From assembly GCA_030180135.1 (NCBI GenBank), contig CM058231.1:53764235-53828234 (forward strand): a DNA stretch of 64,000 nucleotides. Direction: 5' to 3'. A program made the position numbers and the translations under genes. The notes below the pieces were generated by a model. That model worked only from the letters and a program-made list of their open reading frames with translations, did no database searches and was not told the DNA's origin. This DNA comes from Orychophragmus violaceus. Its lineage: Eukaryota; Streptophyta; Magnoliopsida; Brassicales; Brassicaceae. Below are positions 44,090-56,527 of this stretch, one piece after another; within the stretch, counting starts at the first letter, position 1, and each line of letters opens with the position of its first letter.

Positions 44090-46333
44090 CAGAAATCCCA
44101 TAGTTATGGACTGTTGGGCTCATTTGATAAGATATCTTATGAGACTTGAATTCTGTTTACTGGACCAAAAGGAAAAGGGCCTATCTTAGCCGAGCTAGAG
44201 AAAGGCCCAAAGGCTTATTGGACCTGGAACATACTGATGTATGTGGCCCAATGAGCGGTAATGCCAGAGAAAAATTTCATGTACTTCATTGTCTCTACTG
44301 ATTACTTCAGTGAGTGTGACTGTGTTCATTTGATGAGACACAAGTCGGAATTCTTTGACATGGTCGAAAGAGTTCCAGAATGAAGTATAAGATCTGAATG
44401 ACAAAAGTATTAAGACTCTGGATTAAATCACGAGTGAGAATACTTAAGTCATTGATTGTGTGATCATCTTAATGAGTGTGAAATCGTTTCACAGCTCATT
44501 TCTCCTGAAAACCTGAAGGTGTTTCTGTGAGAAAGAATCAGATCTTATTAGAAATGATTAAAGATGAGTCACACGAATCTTCCATGATATTATTTAAGAA
44601 TAACGCTCTAAAATATCTAAGTTTACGCTGAAATAGTTCCACAAATATCAGTTGAAAGACACCACGTTAATGTGGATTGGAATCGATCCAAATTTGTCTT
44701 TACTGAGTATTTGTAGTTGTGCTACTTCGCTGGTTGTCCTAGAGAAACTAAGGCTTGTTACTTTTACGTCCAATCTGTTTTCTAAGAAGGGAAGTTATTT
44801 TCCAAGAAGAACAGTGGGAGTAAAAGTATAACTCGAAGTTTTCTTAGGGAAACCAAGGCTCGGTACTTTTACGACCATTCTGTTTTCTAAGAAGGGAAAT
44901 TACTTTCCAAGAAGAACAGTGGGAGTAAAAAGTACTTTTACGACCATTCTGTTTTCTAAGAAGGGAAGTTGCTTTCCAAGAAGAACAGTGGGAGTAAAAG
45001 TACAACTCGAAGAAATTCGAGAAATACAGGAGGCTGCTTAACCTATTGAGGGAGAGCAGCGGAAGGATTTACAGATTTCTGTAGAATCTACACCTGTGGA
45101 GCCTGAAGTTCGCAGATATGAAAGAATCAGTCACTAATCCGAGAGTGAATTCTCGTCATTAGTTCAGCCTGATGATCATTGAAAGTTCGCATGATCTGAT
45201 GATCATTAAAAGCGACGAATCTGCGAAATTCAAAGAAGCGAAAGTGAGCCCGGACTCCGAAAAATTACATTTTATGTAAGTTAGCTTCATTGATCCATTC
45301 ATGGATGGAAGCAAACATATCGGAGTTGGAATCTTCGTTCTGTTGAAGTAGTCAAGGTTTTGACTTGAACAGGAACGAAGCAGAACTGTGTGTTTACTAA
45401 TAGATTAGTGGGAGCGATATTGCATTTCTCAAAGTATATGTCGATGACATACTGATTCTCGGATATAACGTCCCAACGCTGTAGTCGGTAAAGGACTAGC
45501 TTGGGAGTTGGTTTAATGATTGACATGGGTAAAGCCACGCAGTTCTTGGATTTTGGATCTAAAGATAGAGATCCAAAAGAGCTGATAGGACAAAGTCAGA
45601 TTCTTAAATTGACAAAGTCCTACACGTTTTGAGCAATCCAAGAAGGGTTTTATGCCAATGTCACATGGCATTAAGTTAAGCAAGATACAGTATCCTACGA
45701 TAACTGCTGAGCTTAAATGCATGGATTAGATTCCATATGCGTCGGCAATTGGATCTATCATGTATGCCATGAAACGTACTTGTTTGATGTTGCTTTAATG
45801 TTAAGCAAGACAAGTAAAGACCAGTCAAATCCAGCAAAGAATCACTGGATTGCCGTAAAGAATATCCTAAAGTATTTGAGGAATACTAAGGATAAATTCT
45901 AGAGTTACGGAGAAAGTGAGGTGCTACGAGTCGGTAGAGTCTGAAAGGCAAGTTTCCAATAGACAAAGATGATTTCCGATCACAGTCCGGTTATATCTTG
46001 TGTCTATCTGGCGGTGCAAGGCACTGTTGCTGACTCCATGACTTAAGCTGAACATTTCGCAACTTGGGAAGTGGCGAAAGAGGTTGTTTGGAAAGAAGAG
46101 TTCGTCACTGAACTTGATGTGATTCCCAGCATAGATGAGACTAGCTGCACATCAGAAGTCCAAACACCTTGAGGATAGGTATAACCTATTCCGTAAGATA
46201 AATGACAGAGATGTTAAGTAGATCAGCAAGTTTCAACGAATGAGAACGTTGCTAATCTATTAACGAAGCCACTCCTTAGGCCTAAGCACGAGTCGCGGAC
46301 TGTTGCTGTAGGATAAGTGAAATAAAGATGTAG
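44090..46333 (+). pseudogene. Copia C pol relic
   Basis: Same decay pattern as A and D. In addition, a segment of about 70-100 bp with 'ctaagaagggaagtt' and 'agaacagtgggagtaaaa' is present three times (about 44755-45002). Confidence 0.87.
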
Positions 46334-47188
46334 TCTTAATTTCAGTGGGAGTTACTAAAGGGCTTTATTTAGTTATTGGATATGTTCTTGAAACAACATT
46401 TAAGATGTTTAATGAAATTATTATTTCAAGATTATTTTAACTGTGATGAAATAATCGTTCCAAAGTGATATAAACCATTTTATAGGTCATCGAAGTAAAT
46501 GACTTGATCTTGAGTCATCGAAGTCATTTAGCTTGATCATGAGACCCTATATTTGATAAATGTTTTATATCATCCTGTCCCTAGTCGAAGGTTGTTGAAA
46601 TTGGAACACCAACAACCGTGTGAGACTGGATTGGTACGTGACTTATGACAAAGTCTCAGTGTGTCATAGATGCGCGGCATCAAAGTCAGTACATAGGTGT
46701 ATGTTTGGGAACATACGACCGGACAAGACCCGCTTATAAGAACTCTTCAGGATATTTATATCTGTGTCATAAGAGATTCTTACTACGACTATAGAGTATA
46801 GTCCTTAGACCTGAGTTCGCATGCATGTGACTGCACATGGACTGATGCACTTTGATCATTGTCTAACGCTATCGTTCTGCGATAGTTATAAGGACCTTGT
46901 TTGGGTGTATTATGAAATGAGTAGTTTACAGTGATGGAACAAGACGGGATTTGTCCCTCCAATATAAATGGAGTGAATGTCTCTAGGCCAATCGGAGATT
47001 TGAATACTGGAAAATGCATGGCCATGCTCAAACGGACTGTCCCGAGTCGTTTGGATTGTCAGTATCGAATCAGAGTCCGATGAACAAGATTAGGCTTTAT
47101 AAGGATGACACCAATCTTGCCTTATGACTAATCGAGATATTGTGACAAAAGGATTATGAATACAGAGATTCCAGTACAAGTGGGAGAT

Positions 47189-47868
47189 TGTTGGAATTGT
47201 GTCCAGTAATCTCGGTACTGTCTCTAGAAAGTAAGAGTATGTCAATGATCAGACATAAGTCATATAATACTGGGGGTCATGATGGCTTGCTAGAGTCCGC
47301 TCATGATCTATAAGTCTTGGACTTATTGCCTTTATTATATGATCCCATATGGGTCACACGCCTAAGCTAACAGGAAAATGTGTAGGAACGGTTTAGCAGA
47401 AGTACGGTAAAAGTGCTAGGCATTTACTGTACTTAGAGAGAATAAAACGGTTTAGCTACTCTGTGTCGATCGATACACAAGGTGTGTCGGTCGACACAGT
47501 GCGCGAATACCGTCGAGTTAATTGGTGTTTGGGCCAAATGGCCCAAACGGAACAGGACGAGTTTTGTGTCATAAAACTCGAGTTCAGACTCATTAACCCT
47601 AAGTTGGACAGCCGTAAACTCTCTCTCTCTCGGTGCCGAGTTCCTCAGTGGCCTAGCAGCCTTCTTCTTGATTGGTGCGCGTGTGTGAACCTCTGGAGGA
47701 GTTATCTCTCGGTGGCTCTCTGATCTCTGACATACCATCTCTTTCCGCTGCAATTAACAGGTATCAGGTGAGATCATCAATTGTTTCTATTCGAGAAGAA
47801 CCTAGATCAGCATGTTTAGGATGATCTGAATCTGGAATTGAATCAGGATTCATCTAAACAATCCTTCA
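47189..47868 (+). repeat. 3' LTR of Copia C
   Basis: 680 bp, nearly identical to the 5' LTR; preceded by AGTGGGAGAT. The target copy AGATG follows and then Copia E RT. Confidence 0.95.
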
Positions 47869-48229
47869 AGATGGACTCCATCATGGAAAATAATACTTGG
47901 ATCTTATCGGATCTCCCACCCGGTTTCAAGCCTTTGGGCTGCAAATGGATCTTCAAAAAGAAGATGAAAGTTGATGGAACAATCAACAAGTTTAAAGCTC
48001 GGTTGGTTATTCAAGGCTTTAAACAAAGGGAAGGTATTGATTATTTTGATACATATGCTCCAGTTGCTAGGATCTCTTCTATAAGGCTATTAATTGCTTT
48101 GGCAGCTATTAATAACCTTGTGATTCACCAAATGGATGTCAAGACATCATTCTTGAATGGTGTTTTGGAAGAAGAGGTGTATATGAAACAACCTGAGGGT
48201 TTTATTATGCCTGGTAATGAGCATAAGGT
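47869..48229 (+). pseudogene. Copia E reverse transcriptase, first segment
   Basis: DSIMENNTWILSDLPPG, CKWIFKKKMKVDG, KARLVIQGFKQREGIDY and VKTSFLNGVLEEEVYMKQPEGF are the RT N-terminal motifs, with the first catalytic Asp in MDVKTSF. No stop within the segment. Cut after NEHKV by Copia D. Confidence 0.92.
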
Positions 48230-48869
48230 TGTTGGAATTGTGTCCAGTAATCTCGGTACTGTCTTTAGAAAGTAAGAGTATGTCAATGATCAGACATAAG
48301 TCATATAATACTGGGGGTCATGATGGCTTGCTAGAGTCCGCTCATGATCTATAAGTCTTGGACTTATTGCCTTTATTATATGATCCCATATGGGTCACAC
48401 GCCTAAGCTAACAGGAAAATATGTAGGAACGGCTTAGCAGAAGTACGGTAAAAGTGCCAGGCATTTGTCGTACTTAGAGAGAGATTAATGGGTCTGATTA
48501 AATCCAAGGGATTTAATCAGATTGGAATTTGGGCCCAAAAGCCCAAAAGGGAAAGAGAAGGGTTTGATAAACTAAAACCCAAATCTCTTTCTCTCCAACC
48601 CTAGCCCCCCAGCCGCGAACTCTCTCTCTTCCTGCGCCTCCTCTCCCTTGGTCTAGCAGCCTCTCTTCCTGCTTGGTGTGCGTGTGTGAACCTCTGGAGG
48701 AGTTATCACTTGGTGGCTCTCTGATCTCTGATATACCTTCTCTTTCCGCTGCATAAATAGGTATAAGGTGAGATCATAATGTTTCTATTCAAGAGAACCT
48801 AGATCCGCATGTTTAGGAACTGTTGAATCTGAGAATTGAATCTGGATTAACAACCTAAACATTCCTTCA
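48230..48869 (+). repeat. 5' LTR of Copia D
   Basis: Same start as C (TGTTGGAATTGTGTCC), but the middle is different: it has 'gatttaatcagattgg' and 'ccaaatctctttctctcc' in place of the C segment with the paired TCGATCGA palindromes. Confidence 0.94.
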
Positions 48870-48882
48870 GTGGTATCAGAGC

Positions 48883-50660
48883 TATTGGTTCTGGTTTTTC
48901 TTGTTTAGATTCATGTTTAGGATTGTTTTTCTTGTTTAAAAAGTGTTTTGAATCAACTACTGATAAGAGAAATCACTTAAGCAACAAGAATTGAAACCTA
49001 AACAAACTAATGAAAATCGCAAGCCAATCTATATGAATTGGTATGCGTCGGAGTGTTGATCAGTTTCGGATCACACGTCCGGATCGTTTTGACGAACAAA
49101 CCGATCTTGGATCGGGTTTGTGTCATCAACACGATCGACGGCACGGCACAAACGATCGTATGGATCGAAGCCGTACGCGTCTCGTCCGATCGCGTAGGAT
49201 GGTCCGATCGCATGGATTGCACGAACGCGATCGCATGGATCACGTCCAGTCCCGATCGCACGTCCCGCTCTCGGCCCGTCATGTCCCGTCCCGTCCTGCA
49301 ATCGACCGAGCATCATCGCGTGATCGAGATGGACCGATCACGGATCGCGTCCCGTCCCGTTCGTGCGGCTGGCCGATGTTCCGTCCCGTCCCGCGATCAT
49401 CCAAGCCTCGATCGTGATCGTGAGTTGGGCCGATCTCGGATCGAGTCCAATCCGACCATGATCGTTGCGTGATGCGGAAGCATGGAGCTAGGTCACAACC
49501 GTGATCGGTTTGTGACCAATTCGGTTCGGTTCGGTTTAAAACTTGATTAAAATCAAAAACGTCGCGGTTTAATAAACAGATTTAATAATTTTATTAAGTT
49601 CTGGTTAAACCGGGATAAGAAATCCAAAGTCGAAAAATTGGATTTTGTGCCTAAACCAGGATTTTCTAATTTGATTTGGTTGGACCAAATAAATTGAGAA
49701 AATCCGGTTTAGTAAATAACCGGTTGACAATTGTGGTCATCGTAGTAATTAATTTTGGTTAGACCAATTTTAATGAACCAGACCGGTTATGTCATTTAAT
49801 TGGACAATTGGGTTATGTCTTGGACATAGACCAATTCTTGGGCCTCGGGCCAAGAAGTTAAAACAATTGGGCCAATTATTTGAGTCTTTTTCATCAGATT
49901 AATTTAAAATTTTTTTTATAAAATAATTATATAAATCAATTTTAAATTAAAGTTTCCGAAATTTTGAAATTAGAAAGTTTCTTAAAATAGAAGTTTCTAG
50001 ATTTGCATGTTTTGGATTTTAAGAAATTTCTAAAGTTAGAAAGTTTCCGGTTATAGAAAGTTTCCAATTTTAGAAAGTTTCCAAAATTAGTAGGTTTCCA
50101 AAATGGAAAGTTTCCCAAAATAGTAATCTTCTATTTTGGGATGAAATTTTAATAAACCTACGAACCTCAAATAATATCAAGCGTTGGATGTCTTGTCCAG
50201 GCTATGTCAGCTGTCGAAGCCCATTCAATTGTATTCATGACCTTACAGTGTGAGGGTGTCTGCTTTTGCGTGGATAAGACGGTTTGTGATTCATAAATGT
50301 CATTGGGAGTCCCAGACATTAATGATTACATGACTGTATAGTCTGGTTTTCTTGACTAGGCCATCGGGAGTCCCGGGCCTTGAGACATCAGAGTGGATTG
50401 GGCCTCGGGCCCAGATTCACAACCAAGAGTTATATCACGGATATAATTAGCCGACATAGGGCTTACCGATATAAGCTAAGGTTGGGTGATGGCCAGTGGC
50501 CCATTTTGATCTTAGTTATATGTGGATCTTGGAATCATTATATTCTATTGAGGGTAACTTATGTTATTGAATATAATGCGTGATTAATCATATTAAGTAT
50601 AATACAAGATTAATCATATTGAACATATTAACTAAAATAATTTTATCTTAATTTTCAGTT
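48883..50660 (+). other. Copia D 5' leader with GATCGCATGG and CCCGTCCCGT words
   Basis: 49050-49470 is dense in GATCG and in CCCGTCCCGT-type repeats (near 49280, 49348, 49383). 49960-50150 has AGAAAGTTTCC units as in C. The frames called in 49007-49472 on both strands come from this low-complexity composition. Confidence 0.8.
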
Positions 50661-51680
50661 ATGACTAGCGCAAACAATCAAAACACTTTCTCGATCCGGT
50701 CTGTCCTTGAGATGGACAAGCTGAACGGATCAAATTTCTTGACTTGGTCGCGGAACCTGAGGCTAGTTCTCAGACAGGAGAGAAAGGACTATGTCCTTGA
50801 GAGAGCTCTCCCCGTGAGGATCGGGTCCAATGCTTCTCATGCAGTATATGATGCTTGGAATAAGCATTATAATGATGCGGTAGATGTGCGTGGTCTGATA
50901 TTGGCTACCATGGACTCAGACTTGCGGAAGCAATATGAGAACATGGAGTCGCCAATAGAGATGATCAGCAGCCTGAAATTGAAATTTCAGGAGCAGATAA
51001 GAGTGGAGAGATACCGGTTGGTTAAGTCTCTCACTAGCTGCAAGCTACCAAATGATCATCCAGTGAGTCCTCATGTCAGTAAAATGATGGGTTACATTGA
51101 TAACCTGAGGAAACTGGATTATCCAGTTAGCCAAGAATTGGCAACTGAGATCATTCTGCAGTCACTGCCGTCAAGCTATGATAAGTTCAGAAGGAACTAT
51201 ATCAAGAAAGGCTTAACGAAGACGCTGACTGAACTGCATGATATGCTCAAGACAGTTGAGCCAAACGTGAAGAGTACCCTGAATAATCTCATGAATGAGA
51301 AGGGTGGGTTTAATAAACCTAATGCTGACAAGGGTGAAGGCAAAGTTGTCCAGATTTTGAATCATGGCAAGCGTGTGTCTTCTGAGCCCGAGTCAGATAC
51401 CTCTTACGTTGGTAAGTGCTGCTACTGTAAGGAGACAGGGCATTGGAAGAGAGATTGCATTAAATTCATGGAACATGATGAGGAGTTGAAGTTGATGTAT
51501 GCGACTACTTCCTCAGGTATTCATGTTATTACTTCAAGTTCTACCTTAAAGGTATTGGATACTGGTTGTGGCACTGATATTTGTGATAATATGCAGAGCC
51601 TAAGCAACAGTAGAACGTTGAAGGAAGGACAAGTGGATCTACATGTCTGGAAGGAGCTATGGACGCTGCCTCAGCCGTAG
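50661..51680 (+). CDS. Copia D gag with start of protease, intact frame
   Basis: 339 codons, the longest gag of the group. MTSANNQNTFSIR at the start, gag core KLNGSNFLTWSRNL, CCHC knuckle C-CY-C-KETG-H-WKRD-C (about residues 252-265), then the aspartic protease motif VLDTGCGTDICDNMQ (about 298-312). It ends soon after, at LWTLPQP, so the protease is only begun and cannot be complete. It would supply particle protein but no processing or copying enzymes. Confidence 0.93.
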   Translation: MTSANNQNTFSIRSVLEMDKLNGSNFLTWSRNLRLVLRQERKDYVLERALPVRIGSNASHAVYDAWNKHYNDAVDVRGLILATMDSDLRKQYENMESPIEMISSLKLKFQEQIRVERYRLVKSLTSCKLPNDHPVSPHVSKMMGYIDNLRKLDYPVSQELATEIILQSLPSSYDKFRRNYIKKGLTKTLTELHDMLKTVEPNVKSTLNNLMNEKGGFNKPNADKGEGKVVQILNHGKRVSSEPESDTSYVGKCCYCKETGHWKRDCIKFMEHDEELKLMYATTSSGIHVITSSSTLKVLDTGCGTDICDNMQSLSNSRTLKEGQVDLHVWKELWTLPQP

Positions 51681-51989
51681 GATCTTCACTTATAGAAGCC
51701 TTCGAGGCTTGGTTTTATTAAGTAATTGCTACAATGTACCTGCTTTAAGCAGAGTTGTCTTTCATTTTCTTGTAAGAATTTGAATGTTTTTCATTTTGAT
51801 AAAAGACAAGTTTTGTTCTTTTGATCTTAATGAAATATTAATTGTAGCACCCTATTCAAGGAATGGGTTTTATATCTTAAACCAAAGAGTGCCTAAATGT
51901 AACATAAATACCGAATTGGTTTAAATCTGATGAATTAAACCTGATTTTTCTTGGCATAAAAGTCTTGGTCACATAGAGTAAGTCGGATT

Positions 51990-53919
51990 CAGAAATCCCA
52001 TAGTTATGGACTGTTGGGCTCATTTGATACGATATCTTATGAGACTTGAATTCTGCTTACTGGACCAAAAGGCAAAGGGCCTATCTTAGCCGAGCTAGAG
52101 AAAGGCCCAAAGGCTTATTGGACCTGGAACATACTCATGTATGTGGCCCAATGAGCAGTAATGCCAGAGAAAATTTTCTGTATTTCATTGTCTCTACTGA
52201 TTACTTCAGTGAGTAAGACTGTGTTCATTTGATGAGACACAAGTCGGAATTCTTTGACATGGTCGAAAGAGTTCCAGAATGAAGTATAGGATCTGAATGA
52301 CAGAAGTATTAAGACTCTGGATCAGATCACGAGTGAGAATACTTAAGTCATTGAAGGTGTGATCATCTGAATGAGTGTGAAATCGTTTCACAGCTCATTT
52401 CTCCTGAAAACCTGAAGGTGTTTCTGTGAGAAAGAATCAGATCTTATTAGAAATGATTAAAGATGAGTCACACGAATCTTCCATGATATTATTTAAGAAT
52501 AACGCTCTAGAAATATCTAAGTTTACGCTGAAAAGGTTCCACCAATATCAGTTGAAAGACACCACGTAAATGTGGATTGGAATCAATCCAAATTCGTCTT
52601 TACTGAGTATTTGTAGTTGTGCTACTTCGCTGGTTGTCCTAGGGAAACCAAGGCTTGTTACTTTTACGCCCATTCTGTTTTCTAAGAAGGGAAGTTACTT
52701 TCCAAGAAGAACAGTGGGAGTAAAAGTATAACTCGAAGAAATTCGAGAAATACAGGAGGCTGCTTAACCTATTGAGGGAGAGCAGCGGAAGGATTTACAG
52801 ATTTCTGTAGAATCTACACCTGTGGAGCCTGAAGTTCGCAGACATGAATGAATCAGTCACTAATCCGAGAGTGATTTCTCGTCATTAGTTGAACCTGATG
52901 ATCATTGAAAGTTCGCATGATCTGATGATCATTGAAAGCGACGAATCTGCGAAATTCAAATAAGCGAAAGTGAGCCCGGACTCCGAAAATATACACTTTG
53001 TGTAAGTTAACTTCATCGATCCATTTATGGATGGAAGCAAACATATCGGAGTTGGAATCTTCGTTCTGTTGAAATAGTCAAGGTTTTGACTTGAACAGGA
53101 ACAAAATGCAACTGTGCGTTTACTAATAGATAAGTGGGAGCAATATTGCATTTCTCATAATGTATGTCGATGACATACTGATTCTCGGATATAGCGTCCC
53201 AATACTGCAGTCGGTAAAGGACTGGCTTGGGAGTTTGTTTTATGATTGACATGAGTAAAACCACGTAGTTCTTGGATTTTGGATCTAAAGATAAAGATCC
53301 GAAAGAGCTGGTAGGACAAAGTCAGGATTCTTATCCCGACAAAGTCCTACACGTTTTCAGCATTCCAAGAAGGGTTTTATGCCAATGTCACATGGCATTA
53401 CGTTAAGCAAGACACAGTGTCCTACGATAACTGCTGAGCTTAAATGCATGGATAAGATTCCATATGCGTCGGCAATTGGATCTATCATGTATGCCATGAA
53501 ACGTACTTGTTTGATGTTGCTTTAATGTTAAGCAAGACAAGTAAAGACCAGTCAAATCCAGCAAAGAATCACTGGATTGCCGTAAAGAATGTCCTAAAGT
53601 ATTTGAGAAATACTTAGGATAAGTTCTTGATTTACGGAGAAAGTGAGGTGCTACAAGTCGGTAGAGTCTGAAAGGCAAGTTTCCAATAGACAAAGATGAT
53701 TTCCGGTCACAGTCCGGTTATATCTTGTGTCTATCTGGCGGTGCAAGGCACTATTGCTGACTCCATGACTTAAGCTGAACATTTCGCAGCTTGGGAAGCG
53801 GCGAAAGAGGTTGTTTGGAAAGAAGAGTTCGTCACTGAACTTGATGTGATTCCCAGCATAGATGAGACTAAGCACGAGTCGCGGACTGTTGCTGTAGGAT
53901 AAGTGAAATTAAGATGTAG
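51990..53919 (+). pseudogene. Copia D pol relic
   Basis: Same decay as in A-C, with an extra deletion near 53865-53875 that joins 'gcatagatgagac' to 'taagcacgagtcgcgg' and removes about 150 bp of the RNase H end present in C. Confidence 0.87.
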
Positions 53920-54771
53920 TCTTAATTTCAGTGGGAGTTAATAAAGGGCTTTATTTAGTTATTTGATATGTTCTTGTAAAACATTCTTATGTTTAATGAA
54001 ATTATTATTTCAAGATTATTTTAACTGTGATGAAATAATCGTTCCAAAGTGATATAAACCATTTTATAGGTCATCGAAGTAAGTGACTTGATCTTGAGTC
54101 ATCAAAGTCATTTAGCTTGATCATGAGACCCTATATTTGATAGATGGACTATATCATCCTGTCCCTAGTCGAAGGTTGTTGAAATTGGAACACCAACAAC
54201 CGTGTGAGACTGGATTGGTATGTGACTTATGACAAAGTCTCAGTGTGTCATAGATGCGCGGCATCGAAGTCAGTACATAGGTGTATGTGGGGTACATACG
54301 ACCGGACAAGACCCGCTTATAAGAACTCTTCAGGATATTTATATCTGTGTCATAAGAGATTCTTACTACGACTATAGAGTATAGTCCTTAGACCTGAGTT
54401 CGCATGCATGTGACTGCACATGGACTGATGCACTTTGATCATTGTCTAACGCTGTCGTTCTGCGATAGTTATAAGGACCTTGTTTGGGTACATTATGAAA
54501 TGAGTAGTTTACAGTGATGGAACAAGACGGAATTTGTCCCTCCAATATAAATGGAGTGAATATCTCTAGGCCAATCGGAGATTTGAATACTGGAAAATGC
54601 ATGGCCATGCTCAAACGGACTGTCCCGAGTCGTTTGGATTGTCAGTATCGAATCAGAGTCCGATGAACAAGATTAGGCTTTATAAGGATGACACCAATCT
54701 TGCCTTATGACTAATCGAGATATTGAGACAAAAGGATTATGAATACAGAGATTCCAGTACAAGTGGGAGAT

Positions 54772-55411
54772 TGTTGGAATTGTGTCCAGTAATCTCGGTA
54801 CTGTCTTTAGAAAGTAAGAGTATGTCAATGATCAGACATAAGTCATATAATACTGGGGGTCATGATGGCTTGCTAGAGTCCGCTCATGATCTATAAGTCT
54901 TGGACTTATTGCCTTTATTATATGATCCCATATGGGTCACACGCCTAAGCTAACAGGAAAATATGTAGGAACGGCTTAGCAGAAGTACGGTAAAAGTGCC
55001 AGGCATTTGTCGTACTTAGAGAGAGATTAATGGGTCTGATTAAATCCAAGGGATTTAATCAGATTGGAATTTGGGCCCAAAAGCCCAAAAGGGAAAGAGA
55101 AGGGTTTGATAAACTAAAACCCAAATCTCTTTCTCTCCAACCCTAGCCCCCCAGCCGCGAACTCTCTCTCTTCATGCGCCTCCTCTCCCTTGGTCTAGCA
55201 GCCTCTCTTCCTGCTTGGTGTGCGTGTGTGAACCTCTGGAGGAGTTATCACTTGGTGGCTCTCTGATCTCTGATATACCTTCTCTTTCCGCTGCATAAAC
55301 AGGTATAAGGTGAGATCATAATGTTTCTATTCAAGAGAACCTAGATCCGCATGTTTAGGAACTGTTGAATCTGAGAATTGAATCTGGATTAACAACCTAA
55401 ACATTCCTTCA
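54772..55411 (+). repeat. 3' LTR of Copia D
   Basis: 640 bp; preceded by the polypurine tract AGTGGGAGAT (54761-54770) and followed by AAGGT and Copia E RT. Confidence 0.94.
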
Positions 55412-56527
55412 AAGGTGTGTAAGTTAATAAAGTCATTGTATGGGCTAAAGCAAGCACCTAAGCAATGGCATCAAAGGTTTGATGAGGTTGTCTTATCAAG
55501 TGGTTTTAAGTTAAATCAGTCGGATAAGTGTTTATACAACAAATTTGATGAGTCTGGTAATGGAGTAATCATTTGCTTGTATGTTGATGACATGTTGATC
55601 TTTGGCACTGACCTTATACAAGTAGAGCTTACAAAAGCATTTTTGTCATCAAATTTTGCCATGAAAGACATGGGGGAGGTGGATGTGATTCTTGGAATTA
55701 GAATCAAGCGTGAAAATAAAGGACTAATTTTGACACAATCTCATTATATTGAGAAGGTCCTTAAAAGGTTTAATTGTGAGAATTGTTCTCCAATGAGCAC
55801 TCCCATGGATGCGAGTGTGAAGCTTATGCCTAATACAGGACAAGCAGTGTCACAACTCGAGTATTGACAAGTGATTGGCTGCTTAATGTATGCCATGACA
55901 AGCACTAGGCCAGATATAGCTTATGTTGTAGGGAGGTTGAGTAGATACACTAGTAATCCTAGTACTCAACATTGGCAAGCCTTAAGACGGGTGATCAAAT
56001 CCTTGAAAGGAACCATAAATTATGGTTTTTCTTATGTCGGATTTCCTTCGGTTTTAGAAGGGTATTCAGATGCAAGTTGGATTAGCAACGTAGAAGATCA
56101 TTCTTCTACGAGTGGCTGGGTATTTTTGCATGGGGGAGGTGCCATTTCGTGGGCTTCCAAGAAGCAAACTTGCATTACAAGTTCGACTATGGAATCGGAA
56201 TTCATAGCGTTAGCATCTGCCGGTAAAGAGGCAGAGTGGCTAAGAAACCTAATATACGAGATTCCATTATGGCCGAAACCAGTATCACCAATATCTATCC
56301 GTTGTGATAGTTAAGCTACCTTGGCTAAGGCCTATAGCCAAGTATATAATGGTAAGTCGCGACACCTTGTCGTTAGACATAGTGTTGTACGTGAGCTGAT
56401 CACTCATGGGGTGATTACCATAGAATATGTTCGGTCTCAACAAAATCTAGCAGATCATTTGACGAAAGGATTAGCTAGAGACTTGGTAGTTAAGTCAGTT
56501 AAAGGGATGGGATTAAAGTCCATATAA
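55412..56527 (+). pseudogene. Copia E reverse transcriptase and RNase H, last segment
   Basis: Continues KVCKLIKSLYGLKQAPKQWHQRF, the RT active box CLYVDDMLIFGTD (about 55575) and MKDMGEVDVILGI. In-frame TGA at 55865-55867 (LEY stop QVIGCLMYAM), then RNase H: YSDASWISN, SSTMESEFIALASAGKEAEW, IRCDS. A second in-frame stop TAA lies at 56312-56314 within CDS-ATLAKAY, then HLVVRHSVVRELI and ADHLTKGL to the natural end at 56527. Confidence 0.92.

Larger units (their letters stand above)
40304..47868 (+). mobile_element. Copia C: young non-autonomous element in Copia E pol
   Basis: Exact target duplication AGATG (40299-40303 and 47869-47873). LTRs 40304-40983 and 47189-47868, 680 bp each, with one difference seen (TAGCACAAG against TAGCAGAAG). 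Primer site TGGTATCAGAGC at 40985-40996. Gag has one stop; pol is decayed. Confidence 0.95.
48230..55411 (+). mobile_element. Copia D: young non-autonomous element in Copia E RT
   Basis: Exact target duplication AAGGT (48225-48229 and 55412-55416). LTRs 48230-48869 and 54772-55411, 640 bp each, with two differences seen (CCTGCGCC/CATGCGCC and AAATAGG/AAACAGG). Primer site at 48871-48882. Gag is open; pol is decayed. Confidence 0.95.

Noticed and set aside
49007..49472. Overlapping frames on both strands rich in Arg, Asp and Ser
   Set aside because: They come from GATCG/CCCGTC repeats in the Copia D leader; low complexity on all frames.
40304..55411. C and D as one tandem element formed by LTR recombination
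   Set aside because: Each has its own exact target duplication, and Copia E RT sequence lies between them in frame.
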